DNA from: Gangjinia marincola
Lineage (GTDB): Bacteria; Bacteroidota; Bacteroidia; Flavobacteriales; Flavobacteriaceae
DNA: 64,000 bases
Assembly (NCBI RefSeq): GCF_039523415.1
Contig: NZ_BAAAFG010000014.1
Coordinates: 186,001-250,000, forward strand
Reading direction: 5' to 3'
Position numbers and translations under genes: made by a program. The number at the start of each line of letters is the position of its first letter. Positions within the stretch are counted from its first letter, which is position 1. A model generated the notes under the pieces. That model had not been told where the DNA came from and did no database searches. It was given only the letters and a program-made list of their open reading frames with translations. This document shows positions 35,119-43,289 of this stretch, in pieces.

Positions 35119-37127
35119 TCAAAAAGGCCGTTTAAAAGATCATCTTCTACAAGATTTGGTAGCGTCACAGTTAATTGCGGAGTTCGATCCATTTCACGTT
35201 TTATGGCGAAAATGGCTTCTTCATTTCGTGCCCAACTTCTTCGTGCAATACCATTGTTCACGTCAAAAAAGAGCATGTTTTGTAATTTTTTACGCGCAGC
35301 TTGAGTACCATCCAGCAGCATTCCAAATCCGCCATTAATAACTTCACCCCAACCCACTCCGCCGCCGTTGTGTATGGAAACCCAAGTTGCACCTCTAAAA
35401 CTATCACCAATCACATTGTGAATCGCCATATCTGCAGTGAATTTACTGCCGTCATAAATATTAGAGGTTTCACGATAGGGAGAGTCTGTCCCACTCACAT
35501 CATGATGATCTCGACCTAAAATTACCGCACCGATTTCTTGATTGGCAATAGCATCATTAAAGGCCATAGCAATTTTTGCGCGTCCTTCGGCATCAGCGTA
35601 TAGAATCCTTGCCTGTGATCCTACCACCAATTTATTTTGTTGTGCATCTTTGATCCAGATAATGTTGTCTTGGTGTTGTTGCTTTATTTCATCCGGGGCC
35701 GTTTGTGCAATTTTTTCTAACACCTTTTGTGCGATACGATCTGTTTTTTCAAGATCTTTTGGATTACCCGATGCACACACCCATCTAAAAGGTCCAAATC
35801 CATAGTCAAAGCACATGGGTCCTAAAATATCCTGCACGTAGGATGGATATCTAAAATCTTGAGCATCGTTTTTCATCACATCTGCGCCTGCTCTTGAAGC
35901 CTCTAGTAAAAAGGCATTGCCGTAATCAAAGAAGTAAGTTCCACGTTCAGTATGCTTATTGATGGCATCTGCGTGACGTCTTAGTGTGTTTTTCACTTCT
36001 TTTTTAAATGCTTCGGGTTGATCCCTCATCATTTTGTTAGAAGCCTCAAATGTTAAACCAACCGGATAATAACCGCCTGTCCATGGGATGTGCAGCGATG
36101 TTTGATCAGATCCAAGATGAATAAAAATGTCATGCTCATAAAAAGCTTCCCAAACTTCTACGATGTTACCGATATACGCGATAGAAACGACTTCTTTTTT
36201 ATCTTGCGCTTGTTTTACGCGCTCAATGAGTTCGTCTATTTCTTCTATTAGCACATCTACCCAGCCCTGATCGTAACGTTTTTTTGCGGCATTAGGATTT
36301 ACTTCGGCGCAAACAGTAATGCAACCTGCGATATTTCCGGCTTTTGGTTGTGCTCCGCTCATACCTCCTAATCCGGCGGTAAGAAAGATTTTTCCGGCAG
36401 GAGATTCTTCGGCTTTTAACACCTTTCTAAATGCATTCATTACGGTGATGGTCGTGCCATGGACAATTCCCTGAGGACCAATATACATATAAGAACCCGC
36501 TGTCATTTGACCGTATTGAGTTACCCCAAGAGCGTTGAATTTTTCCCAATCATCTGGTGCAGAATAATTAGGAATCATCATACCATTAGTAATTACAACC
36601 CTGGGTGCATCTTTGGATGATGGAAACAATCCCATGGGGTGGCCGCTATACATATGCAGGGTTTGGGTGTCATTCATCCTTGCGAGATACTGCATGGTTA
36701 ACAGGTATTGCGCCCAATTTTGAAAAACCGCACCATTACCACCGTAGGTAATCAATTCTTGTGGATGTTGTGCCACCGCCGGATCAAGATTATTCATGAT
36801 CATAAGCATGATAGCCGCCGCTTCTTTTGTTTGTGCCGGGTACGCGTCAATAGGTCTGGCGTAAATCTCATAATCCGGCTTAAATCGATACATGTAAATT
36901 CTGCTATAATCCATTAGCTCTTGCGCAAACTCTGGCGCTAGGGTGGTGTGCCATTTCTTTGGAAAATAACGCAATGCATTTTGAAGGGCTAGTTTTTTTT
37001 CGGTGGTAGTTAGACTATCTTTTCTGCGAGGAGCAGAATTGGCGTTAGCCGGATAAGGCTTTGTCTGTGGAAGCTCATCTGGTATACCCTGAAGGATCTG
37101 TTCGCTAAAGGTCACTACTTTGCTCAT
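35115..37127 (-). CDS. hutU: Urocanate hydratase, long form
   Basis: A 670-residue urocanase using tightly bound NAD to hydrate urocanate. The signatures YGGNGAVFQNWAQYLLTMQYLARMNDTQTLHMYSGHP (shortened here as GGNGAVFQNW and MYSGHPMG), TAGLGGMSGAQPKAG and MIPNYSAPDDWE are typical. At about 670 residues it belongs to the long urocanase type found in some Bacteroidota and in animal UROC1 rather than the ~555-residue Pseudomonas/Bacillus type. Overlaps hutH stop and hutI start by 4 nt each. Confidence 0.95.
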   Translation of the reverse strand: MSKVVTFSEQILQGIPDELPQTKPYPANANSAPRRKDSLTTTEKKLALQNALRYFPKKWHTTLAPEFAQELMDYSRIYMYRFKPDYEIYARPIDAYPAQTKEAAAIMLMIMNNLDPAVAQHPQELITYGGNGAVFQNWAQYLLTMQYLARMNDTQTLHMYSGHPMGLFPSSKDAPRVVITNGMMIPNYSAPDDWEKFNALGVTQYGQMTAGSYMYIGPQGIVHGTTITVMNAFRKVLKAEESPAGKIFLTAGLGGMSGAQPKAGNIAGCITVCAEVNPNAAKKRYDQGWVDVLIEEIDELIERVKQAQDKKEVVSIAYIGNIVEVWEAFYEHDIFIHLGSDQTSLHIPWTGGYYPVGLTFEASNKMMRDQPEAFKKEVKNTLRRHADAINKHTERGTYFFDYGNAFLLEASRAGADVMKNDAQDFRYPSYVQDILGPMCFDYGFGPFRWVCASGNPKDLEKTDRIAQKVLEKIAQTAPDEIKQQHQDNIIWIKDAQQNKLVVGSQARILYADAEGRAKIAMAFNDAIANQEIGAVILGRDHHDVSGTDSPYRETSNIYDGSKFTADMAIHNVIGDSFRGATWVSIHNGGGVGWGEVINGGFGMLLDGTQAARKKLQNMLFFDVNNGIARRSWARNEEAIFAIKREMDRTPQLTVTLPNLVEDDLLNGLFE

Positions 37128-38614
37128 GCCACCTTAATTTTTTGTTCCTGTACGAGTTCAATCATATTATCAATATCAGGTTTGAGCAAACGATCCTCTT
37201 TGAGCATCGCAACTTTGCTGCGAATAATACGATGATTTTCTTCTAAAATTTCAGAAAACGTATTGGGACGTCTAAAATCCATGGCTTGGGCGGCATACAT
37301 TAATTCGATGGCTAATACCTTCTCCAAATTACCGATGATTTGATTGAATTTTCTGCTTGAAATACTTCCCATTGACACATGATCCTCTTGCCCTAGGGAG
37401 GTAGGTATACTATCTGCGGAAGCTGGAAAACAAAGGGATTTATTTTCAGAAACCAAGGCTGCCGTGGTGTATTGGGGTATCATAAAACCAGAGTTAAGTC
37501 CGCCGGCAATTGTTAGTAATCGGGGTAGTTCAAATTTTCCTTCCAATAGAAGATAGCATCGCCTGTCTGCAATATTTCCTAATTCTGAAACAGCGATAGA
37601 AGCGTAATCAATGGCCATTGCGAGTGGTTGCCCGTGAAAGTTTCCGCCAGAAATAGCTTCAGTTTCACTTAGTATAATGGGATTATCGGTAACTGAATTT
37701 AATTCAACTTCCACCAACTCATTTAGATGCGAAAAAGCATTACGCGAAGCACCGTGTACCTGCGGCATACAGCGAATAGAGTAGGGGTCTTGTACCCGAC
37801 TGCAGTTTGCATGAAACTCCATGTTTTGAGAATCCTTAAGCAATTCCTTAAAATGCGCGATTACCTCAAGACTCCCAGCAAAAGGGCGTAACTCATGCAG
37901 TTTTGTTTTAAATGGCGCCCCGCTACCTTGCAATCCCTCTAAGCTCATGATACCTGAAACATCTGCTAATTCCTGCAAGTAATCGAGTTTATGAAGTCCA
38001 TAAACCGCATGAGCTAAAATAAACTGTGTCCCGTTGATCAGCGCAAGACCTTCTTTTGCTTCTAATTGTAAGGGTTCTAATTGATGATCTTTCAATACTT
38101 TTTCTGCGGAAACAATTTCGTCGTCTATCCAAAATTCACCTAATCCTAAAAGGGGTAAAAATAAATGAGAGAGTGGTGCTAAATCTCCTGAAGCTCCTAC
38201 GGAACCTTGTTCAGGCACCACAGGAATAAGATCGTGTTCAATAAAATATAGAATATGTTCAATTAGTATTAAGCGAACACCAGAAAATCCTTGGGCTAAG
38301 GCATGTACCTTACAAATCATCATGATTTTAGCGAGTTCCTTATCAATTGGCTTTCCAACCCCAACGGCATGGGTAAGTAGAAGATTCTCTTGGAGTAAAC
38401 TGGTTTCTTGCGGAGTGATTTGTACATCACACAATGGTCCAAACCCTGTATTGACGCCGTACACACTTTTTTTTGACACTGCCATGTGTTCAACATTTTT
38501 TCGGCAAGTGCTAATCTTTTCTTTTGCTTGAGACGTAAGTGAAGCGCTAAGCTCACCCCGTGCAATAGCAAGCGTTTTACGAACTGTTAAGTGGTCTATC
38601 CCGTAATTGAACAT
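37124..38614 (-). CDS. hutH: Histidine ammonia-lyase
   Basis: A 496-residue lyase that deaminates histidine to urocanate, the committed hut step. The Ala-Ser-Gly triad that forms the MIO cofactor is at residues 141-143 in GSVGASGDLAPLSH; YGVNTGFGPLCD, TDNPIIL and QEDHVSMGSIS are further signatures. First gene of the minus-strand hutHUIG operon. A TACTTTTG -7 box lies at 38638-38645 (minus), giving a predicted leader of about 19 nt. No histidine-responsive regulator (HutC) gene is visible nearby. Confidence 0.96.
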   Translation of the reverse strand: MFNYGIDHLTVRKTLAIARGELSASLTSQAKEKISTCRKNVEHMAVSKKSVYGVNTGFGPLCDVQITPQETSLLQENLLLTHAVGVGKPIDKELAKIMMICKVHALAQGFSGVRLILIEHILYFIEHDLIPVVPEQGSVGASGDLAPLSHLFLPLLGLGEFWIDDEIVSAEKVLKDHQLEPLQLEAKEGLALINGTQFILAHAVYGLHKLDYLQELADVSGIMSLEGLQGSGAPFKTKLHELRPFAGSLEVIAHFKELLKDSQNMEFHANCSRVQDPYSIRCMPQVHGASRNAFSHLNELVEVELNSVTDNPIILSETEAISGGNFHGQPLAMAIDYASIAVSELGNIADRRCYLLLEGKFELPRLLTIAGGLNSGFMIPQYTTAALVSENKSLCFPASADSIPTSLGQEDHVSMGSISSRKFNQIIGNLEKVLAIELMYAAQAMDFRRPNTFSEILEENHRIIRSKVAMLKEDRLLKPDIDNMIELVQEQKIKVA

Positions 38615-38714
38615 GATTGTGGTTGGTCAAATTCCTCCAAAAGTAGGATTATTTTATCTTTTACTGATTTAATTGGATGTACAACTGGCGTTTTAGGTGA
38701 AATACAGATTAGCT

Positions 38715-39149
38715 TTACACTAACGTAATCGCTAAGTCTATGGGCACTGTTCCCAGCGCCTTAGAAATAGGACAATTATCCTTGGCAGACGTGGCCAATC
38801 TGGTGAACTCTTGTTTATCTATGTCACTTACCTCTGCCGTTAGTGTTAAATCAATTTTAGTAATACTAAAATGCTCACCTGTCGTATCCATATGCACAGT
38901 TGTATCTGTGCTTAAACGCGTTGGTGTAAAGCCCGCACCGTTTAATTGAAAGCTCAACGCCATATTAAAACATGCGGCATGAGATGCGGCTAATAATTCT
39001 TCGGGGTTAGTTCCTAAGGTGCCGTCTTCATTTTTGAATCTCGTCATAAATGAATAGGGTTGATGGTCAAATACCTTGTTTGGTGTGGTCATACTGCCTG
39101 TTCCATCTAATCCGTCTCCTTGCCATACTGCTGTTGCTTTTCGTTTCAT
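38715..39149 (-). CDS. OsmC family peroxiredoxin-like protein
   Basis: A 144-residue OsmC/Ohr-fold hydroperoxide reductase. Two redox cysteines are seen in the ASHAACFNMAL and SAKDNCPISKAL motifs, and GTNPEELLAASHAAC is typical of the OsmC branch. Start MKRKATAVWQGDGLDG is normal. Reduces organic peroxides with a thiol cofactor. Not evidently in an operon. Confidence 0.92.
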   Translation of the reverse strand: MKRKATAVWQGDGLDGTGSMTTPNKVFDHQPYSFMTRFKNEDGTLGTNPEELLAASHAACFNMALSFQLNGAGFTPTRLSTDTTVHMDTTGEHFSITKIDLTLTAEVSDIDKQEFTRLATSAKDNCPISKALGTVPIDLAITLV

Positions 39150-39240
39150 ATAGGTGTTGATTTATTGTGAAAGGTATGGATTATTAGGAATTAATGCTAG
39201 TAAGCTTATTCTTGTTCTGAGGTTTGTGACTTATAGCGCT

Positions 39241-39580
39241 ATTCCTTTGGTTTTCCTTTACGATCCATGATGCAAATAGGAAACCACGATGCTCTTAGAT
39301 TCCTGTTTTGGAAGAATAAATGAGACTGTTCAAGATTACCTTCGGTTTTCCTTTGCGATCCATGATGCAAATAAGAAACCACGATGCTCTTAGGCTTCTG
39401 TTTGAAAGAATATTTGAAACTGTATAGGATTACCTTCGGTTTTCCTTTGCGATCCATGATGCAAATAACAAATCACGAAGCTGGTGCTTTGAGATTAGAA
39501 TGGGATAAGGCTACTTAGGATTACCTTCGGTTTTCCTTTGCGATCCATGATGCAAATAAGAAACCACGATGCTATCGCAT
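39241..39580. repeat. Four-copy ~93-bp tandem repeat array upstream of the tRNA-Arg terminator
   Basis: The core GCGATCCATGATGCAAAT (variant ACGATCC in the first copy) starts at about 39260, 39355, 39449 and 39540, giving periods of 95, 94 and 91 bp. In each copy about 50 bp is highly conserved (CCTTCGGTTTTCCTTT before the core, AGAAACCACGATGCT after) and the remaining ~40 bp diverges. On the minus strand each unit contains a TTATTTGCATC promoter-like stretch, resembling the TATATTTGCATCC promoter of the neighbouring tRNA-Arg, followed by ATG. An ORF of 72 codons through the array is a by-product of the repeats. The 526-bp stretch 39150-39674 has no other gene. Confidence 0.85.
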
Positions 39581-39639
39581 CTTGTTCTTTATTTCATTTC
39601 AAGGCTTCAAACTTTGTTTGGCCTTTCCATAAAATAAAG

Positions 39640-39661
39640 AACCACGCTTTTCAGCGTGGTT
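39640..39661 (-). terminator. Terminator of the tRNA-Arg transcript
   Basis: AACCACGC (39640-39647) and GCGTGGTT (39654-39661) form an 8-bp stem with a 6-nt loop; on the minus strand it is followed by CTTTATTTT. It lies 13 nt beyond the tRNA 3' end. Confidence 0.8.
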
Positions 39662-39674
39662 TCTTGAGTGATTG

Positions 39675-39748
39675 TGATCGCGACAGGATTCGAACCTGTG
39701 ACCGTCTGCTTAGAAGGCAGATGCTCTATCCAACTGAGCTACGCGACC
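39675..39748 (-). tRNA. tRNA-Arg (anticodon TCT)
   Basis: On the minus strand a 74-nt cloverleaf: acceptor GGTCGCG with CGCGATC plus discriminator A, D-arm GCTCAGTTGGATAGAGC, anticodon loop CTTCTAA (anticodon TCT), T-arm ACAGGTTCGAATCCTGT. The CCA end is not encoded. Reads AGA codons, frequent in this low-GC genome. Confidence 0.96.
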
Positions 39749-39776
39749 ATAAATCAAAGATATGATTTAGCGGATG

Positions 39777-39806
39777 CAAATATAGTTAGGTTTTGACTAT
39801 TGACAA
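39777..39806 (-). promoter_or_regulatory. Promoter of tRNA-Arg
   Basis: On the minus strand TTG (39806-39804) and a perfect TATATTTG (39784-39777) are 19 nt apart. The predicted start at about 39772 leaves a 24-nt leader before the tRNA. Confidence 0.8.
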
Positions 39807-39948
39807 GGCAGCCTAAGATTTTTATTTAGATTTCTTCTCATTTATTATGAAATCAATGCTTATCAAAAATGTTACATCATTCGTTTTAGAGGATTTGGAT
39901 TATAAATAGGATATAGAGGATTTTTTATTTAAAAATTTTATGGTTTGC

Positions 39949-39979
39949 TTGTATCATTTCAAAGGTTCAGTTACATTTG
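39949..39979 (+). promoter_or_regulatory. Promoter of the tRNA-Ser/tRNA-Pro transcript
   Basis: TTG (39949-39951) and a perfect TACATTTG (39972-39979) are 20 nt apart. Predicted start about 39984, giving a 68-nt leader to tRNA-Ser. Confidence 0.7.
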
Positions 39980-40051
39980 CACCCGCTTATAAAAACAAAC
40001 CTCTTGTTGTTATGAGTGTTGATAATTATTTATCAGATAAGTTCATTTACA

Positions 40052-40133
40052 GGAGAGGTGGCAGAGTGGTAATGCAGCAGCCTGCTAAGCTGTCAACCTT
40101 CGGGTTGCCCGGGTTCGAATCCCGGTCTCTCCG
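40052..40133 (+). tRNA. tRNA-Ser (anticodon GCT)
   Basis: An 82-nt class II tRNA: acceptor GGAGAGG with TCTCTCC and discriminator G, anticodon loop CTGCTAA (GCT), long variable arm with CAACCTTCGGGTTG, T-loop GGGTTCGAATCCC. CCA is not encoded. Reads AGC/AGT codons. Confidence 0.95.
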
Positions 40134-40297
40134 CTAATCATGAGATGATTTTACGTTTAATAAAGAGTAATTCAAGTTATAGAAAGTTAAAGTTCTGTTT
40201 TAGCAGCATAAACTCCACCCGATTCCCTGTTTACTTTTGTATAGTAACTTGGGATTTGGTAATTGAAAATTAAAATATTGACTGCATTAGCAGTTTT

Positions 40298-40372
40298 CGG
40301 GGTGTAGCGTAGCCCGGTTATCGCGCCGCGTTTGGGACGCGGAGGTCGCAGGTTCGAATCCTGCCACCCCGA
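40298..40372 (+). tRNA. tRNA-Pro (anticodon TGG)
   Basis: A 75-nt cloverleaf: acceptor CGGGGTG with CACCCCG and discriminator A, D-arm AGCGTAGCCCGGTTATCGCG, anticodon loop TTTGGGA (TGG), T-arm CAGGTTCGAATCCTG. CCA not encoded. About 165 nt after tRNA-Ser, same strand. Confidence 0.96.
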
Positions 40373-40383
40373 CACAGTAAAGC

Positions 40384-40402
40384 CAGCAATCCAAGATTGC
40401 TG
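40384..40402 (+). terminator. Hairpin at the edge of the assembly gap
   Basis: CAGCAATC (40384-40391), CAA loop, GATTGCTG (40395-40402): a perfect 8-bp stem 11 nt after tRNA-Pro. The sequence turns to N at the next base, so a T run cannot be checked. Either a terminator or the start of further repeated sequence. Confidence 0.55.
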
Positions 40403-40527
40403 NNNNNNNNNNNNNNNNNNNNNNNNNNNNNNNNNNNNNNNNNNNNNNNNNNNNNNNNNNNNNNNNNNNNNNNNNNNNNNNNNNNNNNNNNNNNNNNNNN
40501 NNNNNNNNNNNNNNNNNNNNNNNNNNN
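40403..40527. other. Assembly gap (125 N)
   Basis: A run of 125 ambiguous bases. It hides the end of the tRNA-Pro transcript and the 3' end of the lipoprotein gene that enters from the right. The true gap length may differ from 125. Confidence 0.99.
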
Positions 40528-40969
40528 CATTTTCAATCATAATGTGTTCTTCTTTCATGGAAGCATGCTCTTTCATTAATAGATCATGCGTTTTGATCAT
40601 TTGAGCTATCTGTACTTCCATTTCAGCAGTTGATTTTTCACCAAAACCTTTCTTTAGTTCTTTATGTGCAGCTATCATTTCATCATGCCCTTTCAATAGT
40701 GCATCATGTTTCTTTAAAATGACTTCGTGCTTAGCAATATCTTCTAGAAGTGTGGAGTCTTGAATCTTCATACCTTGTAGTTGAGTTTTAAAATCCTCAT
40801 GCTTTTTTGACATCTGTGAGTGCACAGATTGGAATTGATTATGAACCTTAGATATACTATCGTGTTGACGTTGAAGTTGATCAAATTTTTGAGATAAATC
40901 TTTCTTTTCAGCATCATCACATGCGATAAATACAACGAAGAGAGATAGAATGGCTATGTATTTTTTCAT
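40528..40969 (-). CDS. Lipoprotein with coiled-coil heptads, 3' end lost in the assembly gap
   Basis: Starts at 40969 with a lipoprotein signal (IAILSLFVVFIAC, Cys17). The visible 147 residues are almost wholly helical and rich in His, Lys, Gln and Glu, with recurring KHD/KKHDALLKGHDEMIAAHKEL heptads, so an extended periplasmic coiled coil is likely. The frame runs into the N block at IMIEN; the remainder is unknown. A continuous frame through the N block into the tRNA-Pro side is an artefact. Family not recognised. Confidence 0.7.
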
Positions 40970-41048
40970 GATTTTTAAATTTAGTTTCTTAAATTTAGTA
41001 AAAACTAGGATTACATGCTATAATGGTTTAATAAAATTGTTACAAACC

Positions 41049-41079
41049 AAAAAACCTTCACATCTTGTGAAGGTTTTTT
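41049..41079 (-). terminator. Terminator downstream of the gene at 41172
   Basis: CCTTCACA (41055-41062) TCT TGTGAAGG (41066-41073), extended by flanking A and T runs on both sides, so it can act on either strand; the upstream gene on the minus strand is at 41172. Confidence 0.85.
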
Positions 41080-41171
41080 CAATCCCAGTTTCTATTTTAT
41101 AGGTTAAGTTCACGTTCCTTTTGCTTAAACAGCAATAAGGGGTAATACTTAGTGCGTCAACAGCAGTTCTA

Positions 41172-41639
41172 TTACAAGCAGTTTCCATCTTGAAACACTG
41201 CACAGATTTTAGCTAATGTATTATCTTGGGGAGAACATTCTTTAGCAGGTAAGAACTTACTGCTCGCACCTCTTGTGGTACAGAATTGGGTATTATCGTT
41301 GATAGTTATGTTAGAGAAGTCGATGTAGGTATAGGTTTGGTTTACATAATCCTGCTCATCAATCTTAAGCATAAAGGTAGTAGGAGTGTCATTTTTAAAT
41401 CCCTCTACTAAGTAAAAGAATGAATTATCATCATAATCTTTATAGGCAGATACAGAGGCTACCTCAGAGATGATGGGAGAGAAGTTTGTTTCAATAGTCA
41501 TGTATAAGGCCATGTTATTGATATTTGTCATGTGCATGGCGTTAGCAGTTGTAGCTTCACTGTTAGAGTTTCCTTTAAAGGCAACAAGAGCAAGAGCGAA
41601 GGCGAAAACTAGAGCGGAGGTGTAAACAAACTTTTTCAT
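41172..41639 (-). CDS. Small secreted protein of unknown function
   Basis: A 155-residue protein with signal MKKFVYTSALVFAFALALVAF. The mature part has a short beta-rich region and four cysteines near the C-terminus (QFCTTRG, AKECSPQ, AKICAVF, DGNCL), perhaps two disulphides. No family recognised. Monocistronic with a terminator at 41049. The 257 bp upstream (41640-41896) is AT-rich and I see no further gene in it. Confidence 0.65.
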   Translation of the reverse strand: MKKFVYTSALVFAFALALVAFKGNSNSEATTANAMHMTNINNMALYMTIETNFSPIISEVASVSAYKDYDDNSFFYLVEGFKNDTPTTFMLKIDEQDYVNQTYTYIDFSNITINDNTQFCTTRGASSKFLPAKECSPQDNTLAKICAVFQDGNCL

Positions 41640-41896
41640 AATAGTAGGATTTTGGTATTGTTATTTCGTATTGACAAGACAAACATACGACATAGAACAC
41701 ATGTGAACGACAAAATGCATATATATTTAACAATAAATTAACAAATATGACGTTTAAATCAATATTACTTAGTGATAAAAAGACAACTATTTTAATATTT
41801 AACTATTTAAAAATCAATAGTAAACACACATTAATGCCGATAAAAGGCGTATTAGTATGTATTTTGACGAAATAGGTGTCGTTTGACGATAAGCGA

Positions 41897-42994
41897 TTAG
41901 TCAAGTATTTCTAACCAAAGTAACTGGTTGAGTTGTTTGCCTAGTGTATTAAAGTTATTATCCGCCACTAATAATAATGTTTGGTTTCCATTAGATAGGG
42001 TAGGTCCAAAGCAAATGCCTTCAATATTATCGATCACTCCCTCTTTTAATTGATCCTTTATCCAATTGAAATCAAACAGGATAGACTTCTTGGCGACTTT
42101 AAGATTTTTGGCTTTTTTCAAGGACGATATAGATAAGGTATTAGTGGCCTGAGTAGCGTCTACATTAAATATTCGAACTGTGTTTCCCTTAGATCCGTAC
42201 CCGCTGCTGTAGCCGCGTTCTATAATGTAAAATTTATCAACCGCATATTCAATTAAGTCTGTGAGTCCATTTACCGCAAAAGCTTTCAAAGGCGTTTTTG
42301 CGATGGGTTCAAGCAAGTACGCAAATTGTTTGTTATTTAGATCATCGCCGGGATCAATGTATGTTATACGTACAGGTGAAAAACTTGGAGTAAGTTGGGG
42401 TTCTGGTCCATCTATGGTGAGCGGTAATTCCATCGCAACCCAAAATCCTTGGTCTTCCGGTTTTTTGGATAATCCTTCAAGTGTACCGTTATTTCTAGGT
42501 TTTGCAGAGCTATTAGCGCTAAAATAATCCGGTAGACTATACGATGTAATAAAATTACCTTCAGCATCAATTTTAGCAACAAAAGGATTCTTTTGCGTAT
42601 TAATACTTCCTTCACTTGAGATTAGGTAGGAAGAAGAAACATGATCGTATCGAATACTTTCTAAATCAAGTTGTTGATCCTTAAAATATCCTGAAGATGT
42701 TTTCATATTTACCATCTTATCAATAAGAACGGTATCTATTGATTTACCCGAAAATTCAATTTGTATAGTAAAAAATCTGGGATTAGAGGAGTCATCAGAT
42801 ATGACAACATATTTATTTTGAGAAACAGGATCTATCCCTGATATGCCGCCAAATAGAGTTTCTTTAAATTTAAGATCCGGAGCAAAAATGTATTCATCCA
42901 GTAGTTTTAGCTGTTTTTGTGGGATGCTAGAGTGTTTTACACCACAAGAAATGCAGGTTAGGCTAATTATAAGGCGCAAAAAAATCCTATTCAT
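41897..42994 (-). CDS. Esterase-like activity of phytase family lipoprotein
   Basis: A 365-residue lipoprotein (signal ending LISLTCISC). FGGISGIDPVSQNKYVVISDDSS, RNNGTLEGLSKKPEDQGFWVAMELPL and NIEGICFGPTLSNGNQTLLLVADNNF are typical of the phytase-like esterase family (Pfam name 'Esterase-like activity of phytase'), a propeller-fold group. Substrate unknown; phosphate-ester hydrolysis is known only for distant members. The ISC motif places it in a membrane. Confidence 0.85.
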   Translation of the reverse strand: MNRIFLRLIISLTCISCGVKHSSIPQKQLKLLDEYIFAPDLKFKETLFGGISGIDPVSQNKYVVISDDSSNPRFFTIQIEFSGKSIDTVLIDKMVNMKTSSGYFKDQQLDLESIRYDHVSSSYLISSEGSINTQKNPFVAKIDAEGNFITSYSLPDYFSANSSAKPRNNGTLEGLSKKPEDQGFWVAMELPLTIDGPEPQLTPSFSPVRITYIDPGDDLNNKQFAYLLEPIAKTPLKAFAVNGLTDLIEYAVDKFYIIERGYSSGYGSKGNTVRIFNVDATQATNTLSISSLKKAKNLKVAKKSILFDFNWIKDQLKEGVIDNIEGICFGPTLSNGNQTLLLVADNNFNTLGKQLNQLLWLEILD

Positions 42995-43038
42995 TCCTCA
43001 AATGTAGGATAAATAGGATTTACACAAATAATAAGGTA

Positions 43039-43146
43039 TTATTGATTGACTATTATTGCCGCAAAATGAGCAATAGTTACACTAAAAATTAATAGACTGT
43101 AATACAATAAAATTCGATTTCGTTTTACTTTTTTGATTGATTTCAT
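43039..43146 (-). CDS. Putative 35-residue single-span membrane peptide
   Basis: Small open frame from ATG at 43146 to TAA at 43039, between clpB and the esterase-like gene. The first ten residues are basic (MKSIKKVKRN), followed by a hydrophobic helix (ILLYYSLLIFSVTIAHFAAIIV) and a short NQ tail: a textbook N-in single-span topology. It lies after the clpB terminator, so would need its own promoter. No homologue recalled; translation is not proven. Confidence 0.4.
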   Translation of the reverse strand: MKSIKKVKRNRILLYYSLLIFSVTIAHFAAIIVNQ

Positions 43147-43220
43147 GGTGATTTAGTTTTGATTGATATTAATATGACGATCTAAACGTCAACTTGTTAC
43201 ACCTTAGATAATATTCCAAT

Positions 43221-43256
43221 AAAAACACCGAAGAATCTTATGATATCTCCGGTGTT
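43221..43256 (-). terminator. Terminator of clpB
   Basis: AACACCG (43224-43230) and CGGTGTT (43250-43256) form the base of a hairpin; on the minus strand it is followed by a TTTTTATT tract. 34 nt beyond the clpB stop. Confidence 0.75.
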
Positions 43257-43289
43257 TAATAACCCATCTAATTTACACCATATACGTCT

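Noticed and set aside
39239..39457. 72-codon minus-strand ORF in the repeat array
   Set aside because: It consists of the tandem repeats read in one frame (MDRKGKPK twice); no sign of independent coding constraint.
40187..40969. Continuous 260-codon minus-strand ORF
   Set aside because: It passes through 125 N and the tRNA-Pro gene. Only 40528-40969 is supported as coding sequence.
41018..41203. 61-codon minus-strand ORF
   Set aside because: Overlaps the terminator at 41049-41079 and the end of the gene at 41172; no start context or family support.
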